Below, in pieces: positions 9,222 to 21,320 of a DNA stretch of 64,000 bases; the stretch's first letter is position 1; each line of letters begins with the position of its first letter. Position numbers and translations under genes: made by a program. This DNA is from Aureimonas populi (GTDB lineage Bacteria; Pseudomonadota; Alphaproteobacteria; Rhizobiales; Rhizobiaceae): NCBI RefSeq assembly GCF_017815515.1, contig NZ_CP072611.1, forward strand, positions 124,001-188,000, given 5' to 3'. Below the pieces are notes generated by a model. The model was given only the letters and a program-made list of their open reading frames with translations, was not told the DNA's origin and did no database searches.

Positions 9222-10305
9222 GTCCGAGCACCTCCGTCGTCAGGCCCCGTGCCTCGATGAAGCGGCGCGCCTCCTCCAGCCGCGCGGCGTCGAGCGTCAC
9301 CACGAGCGTGCCGTAGGGCCGCTCGTCGATCTCCTCCACCGCGCCGGCCATGATGTTCACCCGCAGGTCGAGCGACCGCCCAAGCTCGAAGAGGATCGGG
9401 TCGGTGGCCGTCGGGCCGGTGAAGACGATCTTGAGCACCGCCTCCCTCGCCCCCGCCGCGTCCTGCACCATCCGCTCGGTGAGGAACTGCGGCAGGCGAA
9501 CGCCGGTGACGCCCTCGAGGAAGGTCTTCGTGGTGGGATGCCGGGGCTGGGAGAAGACCGAATAGGTATCGCCCTCCTCGACGATGCGGCCCGCCTCGAT
9601 GACGGCCACGCGCCCGGCGATCTCGCGCACCACATGCATCTCGTGGGTGATGAGGATGATGGAGAGGCCGAGTTCGCGGTTGACTTTCTTCAGGAGCGCG
9701 AGCACCTGCCGCGTGGTTTCCGGATCGAGCGCCGAGGTCGCCTCGTCGGAGAGCAGCACCTTGGGGCGCGTGGCCAGCGCGCGCGCGATGCCCACCCGCT
9801 GCTTCTGCCCGCCGGAAAGCTCGGCCGGATAGTTGCCTGCCTTGTCGGCCAGCCCCACGAGGTCGAGCAGCGGGGCGACCCTTTCCCGGATCTCCCGGCG
9901 CGAGACGCCCGCGATCTCCAGCGGCAGCGCCACGTTGTCGAAGGCGGTGCGCGAGGAGAGAAGGTTGAAATGCTGGAAGATCATGCCGACGCGCCGGCGC
10001 ACGTCCCGCAGGGCCCGCTCCTCCAGCGGGGCCACGTCGACGCCGTCCACGACCACGCGCCCCGCGCTCGGCCGCTCCAGCCCGTTGACGAGCCGCACGA
10101 GGGTCGATTTGCCCGCGCCTGAGCGCCCGATGATGCCGGTGATCGAGCCCGCCGGAATATCGAGGTCGATGCCGTTCAGCGCCACGAAGTCCTGCCCGCC
10201 CGAGGGCGCGCGAAAGCGCTTCTCCACGCCCATGAACCGGATGACCGGCTCGGCGGCGGGAGACTGGCCTTCGAGGACCGGCGACGTCTGGGGCGTTGTC
10301 AGCAT
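9211..10305 (-). CDS. metN: Methionine ABC importer, ATP-binding protein MetN
   Basis: Drives methionine import. Walker A ([10 protein letters not shown]), the Q-loop (MIFQHFNLL), the signature [15 protein letters not shown] and Walker B ([13 protein letters not shown]) are all present. The C-terminal NIL domain (about residues 275-360) that gives methionine feedback inhibition is also recognisable. The frame is open further upstream. I chose the Met at 10305 (364 residues) because GGAGAGG lies about 15 bases before it and the upstream residues are unlike the family; 10332 is possible. I looked for a SAM-II type riboswitch in the 214-base gap and found none. Confidence 0.9.
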   Translation of the reverse strand: MLTTPQTSPVLEGQSPAAEPVIRFMGVEKRFRAPSGGQDFVALNGIDLDIPAGSITGIIGRSGAGKSTLVRLVNGLERPSAGRVVVDGVDVAPLEERALRDVRRRVGMIFQHFNLLSSRTAFDNVALPLEIAGVSRREIRERVAPLLDLVGLADKAGNYPAELSGGQKQRVGIARALATRPKVLLSDEATSALDPETTRQVLALLKKVNRELGLSIILITHEMHVVREIAGRVAVIEAGRIVEEGDTYSVFSQPRHPTTKTFLEGVTGVRLPQFLTERMVQDAAGAREAVLKIVFTGPTATDPILFELGRSLDLRVNIMAGAVEEIDERPYGTLVVTLDAARLEEARRFIEARGLTTEVLGHVR

Positions 10306-10519
10306 GGCGAACCGCGCCGGCCTCTCCGGCATTCCATTCGAATCTTTGTCATTGCGCCGGGTTTTGGAGCTTCGCCGCCCCGAAGGCAAGGAACGCTTGT
10401 TCGCTCCACGGGGCTCGGCGAGGAAGGAAATTCCCGCAGCACCTGCCATGGACGGCCCGGGGCCTTGCGCGGAGGGCACGAAAGCTGGAAACCAGCGGCC
10501 ATCAGGCAGGGCGACAGGG

Positions 10520-11131
10520 ATGGCGCAGGATACGATGCAGCATCAGGACAACCGCTTCTCGGCCGTGCCGGCCGGGTCCATCGCCGCCGTGGTGACGGTT
10601 CTGGAGATGCGCGAGCGCCCCGCGCCCCGGCCCCAGCGCGCCGATGGCGGCTGGCGCGTGGAACCGGTGGAGACGCCCTCCCTCGCCTTCTATCTCGATC
10701 TCTACCGCCGCGTCGGCGCGCCGCATCTGTGGTATTCGCGTCTCGTGATGCCGCAGGCGGAGTTGGCGGCGATCCTCGCCGATCCCGATGTCTCGCTCCA
10801 TGCCCTCTTCCTTGATGGCCGCGCGGAGGGCATCCTCGAGCTGGACTTTCGCCAGAAGGGCGCCTGCGAGATCGTCTATTTCGGCGTCACGCCCCGCCTC
10901 GTCGGCAGCGGGGCTGCGCGCGTGCTGATGAACCGCGCGCTGGAGCTTGCATTCCCGCGCGGCGTGGAGCGCGTATGGCTGCACACCAACACGCTCGACC
11001 ACCCGCGCGCGCTCGACTTCTACCTTCGCTCCGGCTTCCGGCCGGTGGAACGGCGGATCGAGACCGCGCCCGACCCGCGCCTCTCCGGGCTGCTGCCGAT
11101 GGACTGCGCCCCGCAGGTTCCGATTCTTTGA
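10520..11131 (+). CDS. GNAT family N-acetyltransferase
   Basis: 203-residue acetyltransferase, substrate unknown. The acetyl-CoA site is in [20 protein letters not shown] (about residues 115-135), followed by [20 protein letters not shown], the usual beta4-alpha4 to C-terminal part of the fold. The start is the ATG at 10520, after AGGGCGACAGGG; the frame is open far upstream but that part is antisense to metN. It is divergent from metN with a 214-base gap and converges on RNase D with 22 bases between stops. Confidence 0.8.
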   Translation: MAQDTMQHQDNRFSAVPAGSIAAVVTVLEMRERPAPRPQRADGGWRVEPVETPSLAFYLDLYRRVGAPHLWYSRLVMPQAELAAILADPDVSLHALFLDGRAEGILELDFRQKGACEIVYFGVTPRLVGSGAARVLMNRALELAFPRGVERVWLHTNTLDHPRALDFYLRSGFRPVERRIETAPDPRLSGLLPMDCAPQVPIL

Positions 11132-11153
11132 CGGACGCGGGGCGGAACGGGCC

Positions 11154-11780
11154 TCATCCGCGATTGACCGAGTGCGAGAAGATGTCCTCGGCGTCCCAGC
11201 CCAGAAGGTCGAGGCGCGCGCGCGTGGGCAGATAGGCGAAGCTCGCCTTGGCCAGGTCCAGCCGCTCCTCGCGCTCCAGGCGCTTGAGCAGCACGCCCAT
11301 CAGATCGTGCAGGTAGAGGACGTCGGAGGCCGCATACTCGATCTGCGCCGGCGAGAGCGTCTCGGCCGCCCAGTCGGAGGATTGCTGCTGCTTGGAGATA
11401 TCGACGCCGATCAGTTCCTTGGTCAGGTCCTTCAGCCCGTGGCGGTCGGTATAGGTGCGCGTCAGGCGGGAGGCGATCTTGGTGCAGAAGACCGGTTGCG
11501 TCATCACGCCGAAGGCGTGGAACAGCGCGGCGATGTCGAATCGCGCATAGTGGAAGATCTTGGTCTTGCTCGTATCGGCGAGAAGCGCGGTAAGGTTCGG
11601 CGCTTCGCGCTGGCCGCGCGCGATCTGGACAAGGTCGGCGGTGCCGTCGCCGGGCGAGAGCTGCACCACGCACAGCCTGTCGCGCCGCGTGTCGAGCCCC
11701 AGCGTCTCGGTGTCGATCGCAACCGAGCCGGTGTAGCGCGAGAGGTCGGGCAGGTCGCCCTTGTGCACGCGGATGGTCAT
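11154..11780 (-). CDS. rnd: Ribonuclease D, single-domain form
   Basis: 3'-5' exoribonuclease of the DEDDy family that trims tRNA precursors and small RNAs. All three exonuclease motifs are visible: DTETLGL near residue 23, YARFDIAALF near residue 77 and YAASDVLYLHDL near residue 150. At 208 residues it lacks the HRDC domains of E. coli RNase D (about 375 residues); this compact form is common in alphaproteobacteria. Confidence 0.88.
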   Translation of the reverse strand: MTIRVHKGDLPDLSRYTGSVAIDTETLGLDTRRDRLCVVQLSPGDGTADLVQIARGQREAPNLTALLADTSKTKIFHYARFDIAALFHAFGVMTQPVFCTKIASRLTRTYTDRHGLKDLTKELIGVDISKQQQSSDWAAETLSPAQIEYAASDVLYLHDLMGVLLKRLEREERLDLAKASFAYLPTRARLDLLGWDAEDIFSHSVNRG

Positions 11781-11946
11781 CGAGGCATGTTCCTTGTCAC
11801 CGCTCCTGAACGAGCGTTCCGCTTAAACGCTTTCACAGGCGCAGTGAAGCCGCCCCGCGCGCCACGCGCCTGGCCGGAGCCCACAAGGGGCAAGCACATT
11901 GATTCATCGAGGGGGTATCATGGCTTCCCTGACGAATCAGGGGAAT

Positions 11947-12031
11947 TGGTGCCCAGGAAAGGACTCGAACCTTCACGCCTCGCGGCACACGGACCTGAAC
12001 CGTGCGCGTCTACCAATTCCGCCACCTGGGC
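11947..12031 (-). tRNA. tRNA-Leu (CAG)
   Basis: The reverse complement folds as an 85-base class II tRNA. The acceptor arm GCCCAGG pairs with CCTGGGC, discriminator A is followed by encoded CCA, there is a long variable arm, the T-loop is GGTTCGAGTCC and the anticodon is CAG. An imperfect inverted repeat at 11899-11938 lies downstream, but it lacks a T-run and I do not call it a terminator. Confidence 0.96.
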
Positions 12032-12176
12032 ACGGGCCGGAGCTTTAGTTTCGCATCTCCCGCCTGTCAACGGCGAGAGTGCGCGCCAAGCGACTTTTCG
12101 CGCGCGCCGTTTGCCGCTACATCGTGGCGCGACACATATGGTCTTCCTCGAAGGCACGGCAGGAGCAGTGGCAGCC

Positions 12177-13181
12177 ATGAAGCTCGACACCCGGAAACTC
12201 GTCACCGTGTTCGGCGGCTCGGGCTTTCTCGGCCGCTATGTGGTCCAGGAGCTCGCCAGCCGCGGCCATCGCGTCCGCGTGGCCTGCCGCCGGCCCGACC
12301 TCGCCTACCACCTCCAGATCGCCGGGCGGCTGGGACAGATACAGCCCATCCAGGCCAATCTGCGCTATCCGTGGTCGATCGAGCGGGCCGTGGAGGGGGC
12401 GGACCATGTCGTCAATCTCGTCGGCATCCTGACAGAAGCGGGCAAGCAGAAGTTCAATGCCCTCCAGGCACAGGGGGCGAAGGACGTGGCGGAGGCCGCC
12501 GCGGCCCAAGGGGCGGGCCTGGTGCACATGTCGGCCATCGGCGCCGACGAGAATGCCTCCAGCCGCTACGCGCGCAGCAAGGCGCTGGGCGAGCGCCATG
12601 TCTTCGCGGCCAGGCCGGACGCCGTCGTGCTGCGCCCCTCCATCGTCTTCGGTGCGGAAGACCAGTTCTTCAACCGCTTCGCCGGCATGGCGCGGCTCTC
12701 CCCCGTCCTGCCCCTGGTGGGCGCGCAGACGCTCTTCCAGCCCGTCTTCGTCAACGACGTGGCGCAGGCCGTGGGCGTGGCGGTGGATGACAAGGTGGCC
12801 GGCGGGCGAATCTACGAGCTGGGCGGGCCGGAAGTCCTGTCCTTCCAGCGCCTGATGGAGGAGATGCTCCTCGTCATCGACCGCAAGCGCCGCATCCTGT
12901 CGATCCCGGAAGGCATCGCCTCGCGGCTGGCCGGCCTGATGGAGAAGCTGCCCGGCGCGCCACTCACCTCCGATCAGGTGCTCCAGCTCCAGCATGACAA
13001 CGTCGTGTCCGACGCCGCCAAGGCGGAGGGGCGCACCTTCGAGGCATTCGGCATCCATCCCCGCACGCTGGAGGCGATCCTGCCGACCTATCTCGTGCGC
13101 TTCCGCCCGCAGGGGCAGTTCACGCGGGGCTCGCGCACCTCCGACAAGACCGTCGACCCGGAGATCGCGCCCCGCGCCTGA
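12177..13181 (+). CDS. NDUFA9-like NAD(P)-binding SDR, complex I-associated type
   Basis: 334-residue atypical SDR with the nucleotide motif VFGGSGFLGRYVV near residue 10, a conserved HMSAIGADENASSRYARSKA block (about 120-140) and YELGGPEVLSFQ near residue 218. The overall pattern matches bacterial homologues of the mitochondrial complex I accessory subunit NDUFA9. Whether it binds complex I in bacteria is not shown, and no nuo genes are in this window. The start at 12177 has AGGAG upstream; an in-frame ATG at 12138 would add 13 residues. Confidence 0.82.
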   Translation: MKLDTRKLVTVFGGSGFLGRYVVQELASRGHRVRVACRRPDLAYHLQIAGRLGQIQPIQANLRYPWSIERAVEGADHVVNLVGILTEAGKQKFNALQAQGAKDVAEAAAAQGAGLVHMSAIGADENASSRYARSKALGERHVFAARPDAVVLRPSIVFGAEDQFFNRFAGMARLSPVLPLVGAQTLFQPVFVNDVAQAVGVAVDDKVAGGRIYELGGPEVLSFQRLMEEMLLVIDRKRRILSIPEGIASRLAGLMEKLPGAPLTSDQVLQLQHDNVVSDAAKAEGRTFEAFGIHPRTLEAILPTYLVRFRPQGQFTRGSRTSDKTVDPEIAPRA

Positions 13182-13187
13182 CGCGCC

Positions 13188-13991
13188 TCAGCCGAAGGCG
13201 AGGATCGCGACCAGCCCGAGCGCGCCCACCGCGATTCGCCACCAGGCGAAGGGCGCGTAGCCATGGCGCGAGACGAAGTCGAGCAGGTATCGCACCACGA
13301 CGATGCCCGAGACGAGCGCGGCGAGGAAGCCGACCACGATGAGAAGCGCGTCGTCGCCCGAGAGCGCGGCCTGGTTCTGGTAGAGGTCGTAGGCGAACGC
13401 CCCCGCCATGGTGGGCATGGCGAGGAAGAACGAGAATTCGGCCGCCGCCCGCTTCTGCGCGCCCAGAAGCAGCGCCCCCACGATCGTCGCGCCCGAGCGC
13501 GAGACGCCCGGAATCATCGCCAGGCACTGGAAGAAGCCGATCTTCAGATACATCGAGACCGGAAACGTCATGGCGTTGTCGTAGCGCTCCGCCAGCGTCA
13601 TGCGGTCCACCACGAGCAGCACGAGGCCGCCGAGGATGAGGGCGATGCAGATCAGCGCCGGCGACTGGAACAGGACGCCCTTGATGAACGGGTGAAGAAC
13701 GGCGCCGATCACGGCGGCCGGCAGGAAGGCGAGGAGGATGCCGGTGACGAAGCGGCGGCTCGCCGGGCTCGACGGCAGGGTCGTGGCAAGTTGCCAGAGC
13801 CGCGTGAAATAGACCGACACCACCGCCAGCACCGCGCCGAGCTGGATCAGCACCTCGAACGTGTTCTCGGTGGACTGGAAGCCGATGGCGTTGCCGATGA
13901 GAATCAGATGGGCCGTGGAGGAGACCGGGATGAACTCGGTCAGCCCTTCTACGACGCCCAGAAGCGTCGCACTGAAAAGATCGCTCGCCAT
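13188..13991 (-). CDS. uppP: Undecaprenyl-diphosphatase UppP (BacA)
   Basis: Inner-membrane phosphatase that recycles undecaprenyl pyrophosphate for cell-wall synthesis; overproduction gives bacitracin resistance in other species. The 267-residue protein has the two active-site motifs [17 protein letters not shown] (residues 15-31) and [10 protein letters not shown] near residue 170, with about eight hydrophobic segments. I used the ATG at 13991, preceded by AAGAGGA; a GTG eight codons upstream is less likely. It converges on the NDUFA9-like gene with 6 bases between stops. Confidence 0.95.
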   Translation of the reverse strand: MASDLFSATLLGVVEGLTEFIPVSSTAHLILIGNAIGFQSTENTFEVLIQLGAVLAVVSVYFTRLWQLATTLPSSPASRRFVTGILLAFLPAAVIGAVLHPFIKGVLFQSPALICIALILGGLVLLVVDRMTLAERYDNAMTFPVSMYLKIGFFQCLAMIPGVSRSGATIVGALLLGAQKRAAAEFSFFLAMPTMAGAFAYDLYQNQAALSGDDALLIVVGFLAALVSGIVVVRYLLDFVSRHGYAPFAWWRIAVGALGLVAILAFG

Positions 13992-14199
13992 GATGCAGAA
14001 GAATCCTCTTGGCACGGGAAAGCCGGAGCCTTCCGACCTACCTTGCCCTCCTTACGGGAGAATGAAGCGGAAGCATGGTGCCGCCCGCCGCGAAAGCCTC
14101 GCACCGGCCACCGCCTTGCGAAAGCCATATGTTTCGTTATCTCCGAATGGGTGATCCTTTGCCCGACAGGCCAAAGGCAGGAAGGAACGGCCCCGCCCC

Positions 14200-14892
14200 A
14201 TGCTGAAGCTCCACCACCACCCCATGTCGGCCGGGTCGCGCTTCGTGCGGCTGGTTCTGGGCGAGTATGGCGAGCGGATCGACCTGATCGAGGAGCGGCC
14301 CTGGGAGCGGCGGCGAGAGCTGCTCGCGCTCAACCCCGCCGCCAGCCTGCCGATCCTGGTGGAAGACAACGGGCCGCCCATCGTGGGCGGCACGGTGGCC
14401 GGCGAATATCTCGACGAGACGCGCGGCGCCTTCCAGCGCGAGCACCGGCTCTTCGCCGACAAGCCGGCCGAACGGGCGGAGATCCGCCGCCTGACCGAGT
14501 GGTTCCTCGTCAAGATGGACGCGGAGGTGACGCGCTATCTTGTGCGCGAGCGCGTGTTCAAGCGCGAGATGCGCGCCGAGCACGGCGGCGGCGCGCCCGA
14601 TTCCTCGGCCATCCGCGCCGCCCGCGCCAATCTGAAGAACCATATGCGCTATCTCGGCTGGCTCGCCGAAAGCCGCAACTGGCTGTCGGGCCCGCGCCTC
14701 TCCTATGCCGACCTGGCGGGGGGAGCGGCCTTTTCCATCCTGGACTATCTGGGCGAAGTGGCCTGGGACGAGGAGCCGGCCGCCAAGGACTGGTACATGC
14801 GCATGAAGTCGCGCCCGTCCTTCCGCCCCCTTCTGGCCGAGCGCCTGCGCGGCATCTCCCCGGCCGCGCATTACTCCGAACTCGACTTCTGA
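14200..14892 (+). CDS. fzlA: FzlA-like glutathione S-transferase family cell-division protein
   Basis: 230-residue GST-fold protein. The N-terminal thioredoxin-like domain reads [20 protein letters not shown] and [19 protein letters not shown], a near match to what I recall of Caulobacter FzlA, which binds FtsZ and is needed for constriction rather than glutathione conjugation. The C-terminal helical domain ends YSELDF. Position directly before queG fits the usual alphaproteobacterial order. Function is by homology. Confidence 0.82.
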   Translation: MLKLHHHPMSAGSRFVRLVLGEYGERIDLIEERPWERRRELLALNPAASLPILVEDNGPPIVGGTVAGEYLDETRGAFQREHRLFADKPAERAEIRRLTEWFLVKMDAEVTRYLVRERVFKREMRAEHGGGAPDSSAIRAARANLKNHMRYLGWLAESRNWLSGPRLSYADLAGGAAFSILDYLGEVAWDEEPAAKDWYMRMKSRPSFRPLLAERLRGISPAAHYSELDF

Positions 14893-15001
14893 CCCGGCCG
14901 GCACGAAGGCGCCGGCAGGAACCGCCGCAAGGCATGAGAGCAGCGGCGGGGCGAGCCCGCTTTTCTTGCGTTCGAGGACCGCCTCGCCCTATCTCGATGC
15001 G

Positions 15002-16138
15002 ATGACGACCCGGCTTCGACGCTTTCTGGAGGAGGACGCCGCGCGCCTGGGCTTCGATGCCGTGGGCGTCGCCGCCGCGCGCGAGGACGCAATTGCCAGC
15101 GCAGGGCTCGACGAATTCATCGAGGAAGGCCGCTTCGGCACGATGGGCTGGATGCCGGAGACGGCCGAGCGCCGCCGCTCGGTCCACATGCTGTGGCCGC
15201 AGGCCCGCAGCGTCATCGTGCTGGGCATGAATTACGGGCCGGACGAGGACCCGATGAACGCCGTGCGCCGGCCCGCCAACGGCGCCATCTCGGTCTATGC
15301 GCGCCACCGCGACTATCACGACGTCGTCAAGGGCAAGTTGAAGGAGCTGGCAGGCCGGCTGATCGCGCGGGCGCGCGAGAGCGACCCAGCCCCCCACGAC
15401 GCCAAGGTGTTCGTGGACACCGCCCCCGTCATGGAGAAGCCGCTCGGGCAGGCCGCAGGGCTCGGGTGGCAAGGCAAGCACACCAATCTCGTCAGCCGCC
15501 ATTTCGGCTCCTGGCTGTTCCTCGGCTCGATCGTCACCACGCTCGACATCGTGCCCGATACGGCCGGGCGCGACCTGTGCGGCTCCTGCCGCGCCTGCCA
15601 GGACGCCTGCCCGACCGATGCCTTTCCCGCGCCCTACAAGCTCGATGCGCGGCGCTGCATCTCCTACCTGACCATCGAGACCCGGCGCCCCGTGCCGCGC
15701 GAGTTCCGCGCCGCGATGGGCAACCGCATCTACGGATGCGACGACTGCCTCGCCGCCTGCCCGTGGAACAAGTTCGCCGTGGCGGCGCGGGAGGCCAAGC
15801 TGAGGGCGCGCGAGGATTTGAGAAGCCCGCCGCTCGCCGACCTCCTCGCGCTCGACGATGCAAGGTTCCGCGCCCTCTTCTCCGGCTCGCCGATCAAGCG
15901 GGTGGGGCGTGACAAGTTCGTCTCCAACTGCCTCATCGCCGCCGGCAATTCCGGCGAAACGGCGCTCCTGCCAGCCGTCGAAGCGCTTCTCGCCGATGCT
16001 TCCCCCCTCGTTCGGGCCATGGCGGTGTGGGCGCTGGGGCGGATTTGCGCCCCCCGCGCCTTGGAACGGCGCGACGGCGCGCTCCATAGGGAGAAGGACG
16101 AAACCGTGAGAGGGGAATGGCATGACCTCGGGACCTGA
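15002..16138 (+). CDS. queG: Epoxyqueuosine reductase QueG
   Basis: Cobalamin- and Fe-S-dependent enzyme for the last step of queuosine synthesis in tRNA. The 378-residue protein has the first [4Fe-4S] motif [12 protein letters not shown] near residues 193-204 and a second with [10 protein letters not shown] near 245-255. A C-terminal HEAT-like segment follows ([20 protein letters not shown]). The first ATG is at 15002, although an upstream TTG at 14966 is also in frame. The next gene starts 17 bases before its stop, on AGGGGA. Confidence 0.93.
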   Translation: MTTRLRRFLEEDAARLGFDAVGVAAAREDAIASAGLDEFIEEGRFGTMGWMPETAERRRSVHMLWPQARSVIVLGMNYGPDEDPMNAVRRPANGAISVYARHRDYHDVVKGKLKELAGRLIARARESDPAPHDAKVFVDTAPVMEKPLGQAAGLGWQGKHTNLVSRHFGSWLFLGSIVTTLDIVPDTAGRDLCGSCRACQDACPTDAFPAPYKLDARRCISYLTIETRRPVPREFRAAMGNRIYGCDDCLAACPWNKFAVAAREAKLRAREDLRSPPLADLLALDDARFRALFSGSPIKRVGRDKFVSNCLIAAGNSGETALLPAVEALLADASPLVRAMAVWALGRICAPRALERRDGALHREKDETVRGEWHDLGT

Positions 16139-17076
16139 GCGCCATGCGGCCAACGACGATGCGAAGGCGCAGGCCATGCGGCTGTTCGTGTTCGGCTGCG
16201 GCTATTCCGCCAGCCGCCTGGTGGACCGCCTCGGCACGCAGCGCGTGGTGGGCGCCACGACGCGCTCGCCGGAAAAGGCGGCGAGCCTGGCCGCCCACGG
16301 ACTGACGCCCTTCGTCTTCGACGGGACGCATCCCGGCGAAGGCGTGGACGCCGGGCTCCACCGCGCCACCCACCTCCTGGTTTCCGTGCCGCCCGGCCAC
16401 GAGGCCCCGGAGGGCGCCTCGGTCGGCGGGGCCAACGCACATCCGGGCGATCCGGTGCTGCGCTGGTATCGCGACGAGATCGTCCACGGAGCGCCAGCAC
16501 TCGAATGGATCGGCTACCTCTCCACCGTGGGCGTCTATGGCGACCATGAGGGGGCACAGGTGGACGAGACGGCCGAACTGCGCCCCGTCTCGGCACGCTC
16601 CACGGCGCGCGTCGCGGCCGAGGAAGCCTGGGCCGGGGTGGCCCGCGAGCGCGGGGTGCCGCTGGCCGTGCTGCGGCTGTCGGGCATCTACGGGCCGGGC
16701 CGCAATGCCTTCGTCAATCTGCGCGAGGGCAAGGCGCGGCGGATCGTGAAGCCCGGCCAGATCTTCAACCGCATCCATGTGGACGACATCGCGGGCGCCG
16801 CGGCCCTCTTGGCCGAGCGGCGCCTGGGCGGCGTCTTCAACATCTCCGACGACGAGCCCGCCCCGCCACAGGGCGTGGTGGAACACGCCGCGTGCCTCGC
16901 CGGCCTGCCTGTGCCGCCGGCAACCCCCTTCGAGGACGCCGAGCTATCGCCCATGGGCCGCAGCTTCTGGGGCGAGAACAAGCACGTGGGAAACGCGGCC
17001 ATCAAGGCCGCAGGCTACCGCTTCCGCTATCCCACCTATCGCGAGGGGCTGGAGGCGCTGAAGGGCGAGGCCGTGC

Positions 17077-17099
<23 letters not shown>
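16122..17099 (+). CDS. Atypical SDR (YeeZ-like NAD-dependent epimerase/dehydratase family)
   Basis: 325-residue Rossmann protein with the nucleotide site [19 protein letters not shown] (residues 20-38) and the [10 protein letters not shown] motif of the extended SDR class near residue 187. The usual YxxxK is not obvious, as in other atypical SDRs, so catalysis is uncertain. It is coupled to queG by a 17-base overlap and has a good ribosome site, AGGGGA. It runs 23 bases into the end of the convergent RimK-like gene. Substrate unknown. Confidence 0.82.
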
Positions 17100-18531
<1,432 letters not shown>

Positions 18532-18551
18532 CGGTTCTCTCGAAACGGGAA

Positions 18552-19736
18552 TCAGGCCGCACGTTTCTTCAGGAAGACGGCGGCGCGAAGGCCGATCTTG
18601 CCGAAACGTGCGATGCGATCGAAGGCGACATACGGGATGGGCAGCGAGGCCGCGTCGGCCACCGTCTCGCCGCGCGTGTCCTCCACCCACGGGTCGTGGA
18701 CAATGAGATGGCGGCCGTCATCGCCATGCACGAGAATCCAGTGCGGCACCTTCTTGCCGAACATGTGGTAGCCGGAGACGAGGACGATGGCCGTCGCGCC
18801 CTCGCCGATCGCCTTGCGGATGTCCTCGATGGTGAAGGGGCGGATGAAGACGGGAATGGCGTAGGCCTCCGCGCGGGTGCGGAAATCCTCCTGCGCCAGC
18901 CCCATCACCACCTGCTTCTCGGGGCTTCGCACACCCTCCAGAAAGAGGTCTCCGGCCTCCGAAACATGGATTTCGGCGCCGAGACCCGCCTCATGCGCGG
19001 CCACCGCCAGCCCATAGGGCTCGCAGCCGCCGGGGCCTGACATCATGAAGATGGTCGTCGCCTCGCGCCACAGGCGAATCTCGGCCACCGGGCTCATCAC
19101 GAACCCCGGCACGTCGCGGGCCATCGCCATCATCAGGCAGCAGGCGCCGCAGGTGAAGTCGGTGGACTGCTCGTAATAGGGAACGCCGGTCTCCACCGCG
19201 TGCTCCCCGCGCAGCGTCTTCTCGAAGCGCAGGGCGGGCATGTGGTCGGCATAGTAATCCAGATAGCGGCCGATGGGCCGGTAGCCCTCGCTCCTGTAGA
19301 GGGCGGTGGCCTTCTCGTTGTCCTCGCGCACTTCCAGCCGAAGCGCGATGCGATCCCGCTCGAAAGCGGCGTTCTCGGCCGCCTTCAGGAGAGCGCGCCC
19401 GGCGCCCTGCCCCCGCGCCGACTGCGCGACCGCGATGGAATAGAGCCGGGCGAGCGCCGTGCCTGCGCGAAACAGGATCGCCGCATAGCCGGCGAGCGGA
19501 GCCTGCGCCCCCTCGCCTTCCATCACCAGAAGCGCGGCGCTTCTGGAGCCGAGCAGATTGCGGAAGGAGCGCCGGGAAATGCGGTCGGCCTCAAAGGCGG
19601 CGTTCTCCAGCGCCACCAGCGCATCGAGATCGTCAGGACAGGCGGGGCGCAGGCGGGCCGGAGGGACGAGAGCCTCCCCCGTCGCCAGGCGGGCGGGATC
19701 GGACAAGGAGGAGGAGACGGACATTGGCGGCTTCAT
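18552..19736 (-). CDS. Fused GNAT acetyltransferase / C39-like cysteine peptidase
   Basis: 394-residue two-domain protein. Residues 25-175 are a GNAT domain with the acetyl-CoA motif [13 protein letters not shown]. Residues about 185-390 are a papain-like C39-type domain with the catalytic Cys in STDFTCGACCLM, the His in PHWILVHGDD and the Asp in IVHDPW, so all three catalytic positions are present. No signal peptide is seen, so it acts in the cytoplasm. It precedes the RimK-like ligase by 20 bases. An acetylase plus peptidase joined to a peptide ligase suggests making, capping and removing a peptide modification. Starts at 19736 and 19724 are both possible; neither has a clear ribosome site. 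Confidence 0.85.
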   Translation of the reverse strand: MKPPMSVSSSLSDPARLATGEALVPPARLRPACPDDLDALVALENAAFEADRISRRSFRNLLGSRSAALLVMEGEGAQAPLAGYAAILFRAGTALARLYSIAVAQSARGQGAGRALLKAAENAAFERDRIALRLEVREDNEKATALYRSEGYRPIGRYLDYYADHMPALRFEKTLRGEHAVETGVPYYEQSTDFTCGACCLMMAMARDVPGFVMSPVAEIRLWREATTIFMMSGPGGCEPYGLAVAAHEAGLGAEIHVSEAGDLFLEGVRSPEKQVVMGLAQEDFRTRAEAYAIPVFIRPFTIEDIRKAIGEGATAIVLVSGYHMFGKKVPHWILVHGDDGRHLIVHDPWVEDTRGETVADAASLPIPYVAFDRIARFGKIGLRAAVFLKKRAA

Positions 19737-19889
19737 GCCTTGGGCGCGGCGGGCGGCCGGCGCGTTAGCGCAATATAAGGCCTTCCCGCCCCCGGCTCCA
19801 GCATCCCGCGCCGGCTAAAGCCGCATGGCGCGCCTTATCGCGCAGGCCGGGCTCCGTCTCTCTCCACCCCACAAGCGATTCGCTTCGTG

Positions 19890-20414
19890 TCAGGAGCGGC
19901 CGGCGCGAAGGTCCGCCTGCGTGGTCAGCGGTCCCTTGCGCTCCGAGCGGCGCACGCGCTCGTAGAAGGCGTTGCCGCCGGCTATGGCCACATAGTTCAT
20001 GTTGCCGTAGCCGAAGGTCAGGCCGGCGGTGTGGAAGAACATGGCGTCGGACTGCTCGACATCCTTGTGGCGGGCACCGGACAGGACGTCCTTGGCCACC
20101 TCCATCGCCAGTTCCTTGCCATTGCCCATGGCCCGCGTCATCACGCCGGGCGCGAACTGGTTCGCCTGCGACACGACGGCGCAGACGCTGTCGGGATAGG
20201 CCTCCGAATCCACCCGGTTCATCACCACCGAGCCGACGGCCAGCATTCCCTCGCGGCTGGAGCGGATGGATTCGAAATACATCGCCCGCGCAAGGCACTC
20301 CTGCGAGCGCGGGTCCACCGGCGGCGCGAAGGCCATCGGCTCCACCTTGCTGGTCTGGCAGGCGCCGAGCGCGGCAAGCGACACGAGGCACGCGGCCAAG
20401 CTGAGACGGTTCAT
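19890..20414 (-). CDS. SleB-like cell wall hydrolase, lipoprotein
   Basis: 174-residue predicted lipoprotein: the signal peptide ends LAALGAC, a lipobox with Cys19. The rest matches the Hydrolase_2/SleB family (ECLARAMYFESIRSSREGML, VGSVVMNRV, FFHTAGLTFGYG), which contains cortex-lytic and peptidoglycan amidase or transglycosylase enzymes. The conserved glutamate is in YFES near residue 48. The start at 20414 has GGGGGA upstream; the frame extends further but the extension is not family-like. It probably acts in outer-membrane-anchored peptidoglycan remodelling. Confidence 0.83.
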   Translation of the reverse strand: MNRLSLAACLVSLAALGACQTSKVEPMAFAPPVDPRSQECLARAMYFESIRSSREGMLAVGSVVMNRVDSEAYPDSVCAVVSQANQFAPGVMTRAMGNGKELAMEVAKDVLSGARHKDVEQSDAMFFHTAGLTFGYGNMNYVAIAGGNAFYERVRRSERKGPLTTQADLRAGRS

Positions 20415-20607
20415 GGTCTGTCCCCCGACAGGTTTCCCCTTCACCCGCCCGTTACTCCCCAGTTGGGGCGAGATCGGGGCAGGCGGGAGAACGCTCGCCG
20501 CCGAGGCCAGCCCCAAGCCAGCGTCAAGCCGGCGCCAGGCGCGCAATCCGGACAATCAGGAACCCTGCGGAGCCACCCGCCCGCGCGGGGCTGGAGGTCG
20601 GCGCATG

Positions 20608-20640
20608 AAAAAAGCCGGTGCGCACGAAGCGCACCGGCCT
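20608..20640 (-). terminator. Terminator after doxX
   Basis: A 10-bp perfect stem (GCCGGTGCGC / GCGCACCGGC, loop ACGAA) is followed on the minus strand by TTTTTT. The remainder of the 319-base gap 20415-20733 shows no gene or other site that I can support. Confidence 0.88.
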
Positions 20641-20733
20641 TTGGACGGGAGGCATGAAATGTCAGGGCCGGCGTCGGACGAAAGCCGACCCCGCTCTACA
20701 CTACCGCAGGTTGAGACAATGGCGCAAGGCCCC

Positions 20734-21180
20734 TCAGATCTCGCGGCCGATCCGCGCGTCCACCGACCAGCGCCCGCCGCCCCGAACGGCGAAGAGGAAC
20801 AGGACGGCCGACCAGAGGATGGAATGCTCCGCGCCCGAATATCCCTCGCCCCAGGCGATCCAGTGCGCATAGACCGTGACGAGCAGCACGAAGAGCGTGA
20901 CGAAGGCCGCCGGGCGGGTGAGAAGGCCGAGGACGAGCAGGATGCCCCCGAAGAACTCGGCGCCGGCCAGCAGCGGCGAGAACAGGGCGCCGGGATAGAA
21001 GCCGAGCGACTCGACCATGCCGGCCGCGCCGAACGGGTTGGTGATCTTGCCCCAGCCGTGGGCGATCAGGGCGATGCCCGTGACGACCCGCAGCACCGCG
21101 AAGGCGACGGTGTCGAGGCTGGCGTAAAGGCTCCCGAGGGCGGGCACCACGAGCCGGCGGTCTTGGGTATAGTGGGACAT
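20734..21180 (-). CDS. DoxX family membrane protein
   Basis: 148-residue protein with four hydrophobic segments and the family motif RVVTGIALIAHGWGKI near residue 30, followed by FFGGILLVLGLLTRPAAF. DoxX proteins are small quinone-associated or redox membrane proteins, some linked to thiosulfate oxidation or thiol stress, but this subtype has no assigned reaction. The start at 21180 has GAGGAAG upstream. The divergent LysR gene 140 bases away is its likely regulator. Confidence 0.85.
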   Translation of the reverse strand: MSHYTQDRRLVVPALGSLYASLDTVAFAVLRVVTGIALIAHGWGKITNPFGAAGMVESLGFYPGALFSPLLAGAEFFGGILLVLGLLTRPAAFVTLFVLLVTVYAHWIAWGEGYSGAEHSILWSAVLFLFAVRGGGRWSVDARIGREI

Positions 21181-21320
21181 AGGACTTCCTCGATGCGGCA
21201 TGACGACAGGCTGCGGCGTGGCGGCTCGCCCCCGCATGATCGGGCAGACTATCGCCTCCAATCGGCGCTTTGAGAACCATGCAATAGGTCATATGCTCTC
21301 ACACTCCTGGTTATAAAGGA

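Noticed and set aside
10306..10519. Possible SAM riboswitch upstream of metN
   Set aside because: I searched the minus strand for the SAM-II core and for other SAM-riboswitch hairpins and saw no match.
11899..11938. Inverted repeat after tRNA-Leu as its terminator
   Set aside because: The arms mismatch, the loop is 13 bases and no T-run follows on the minus strand.
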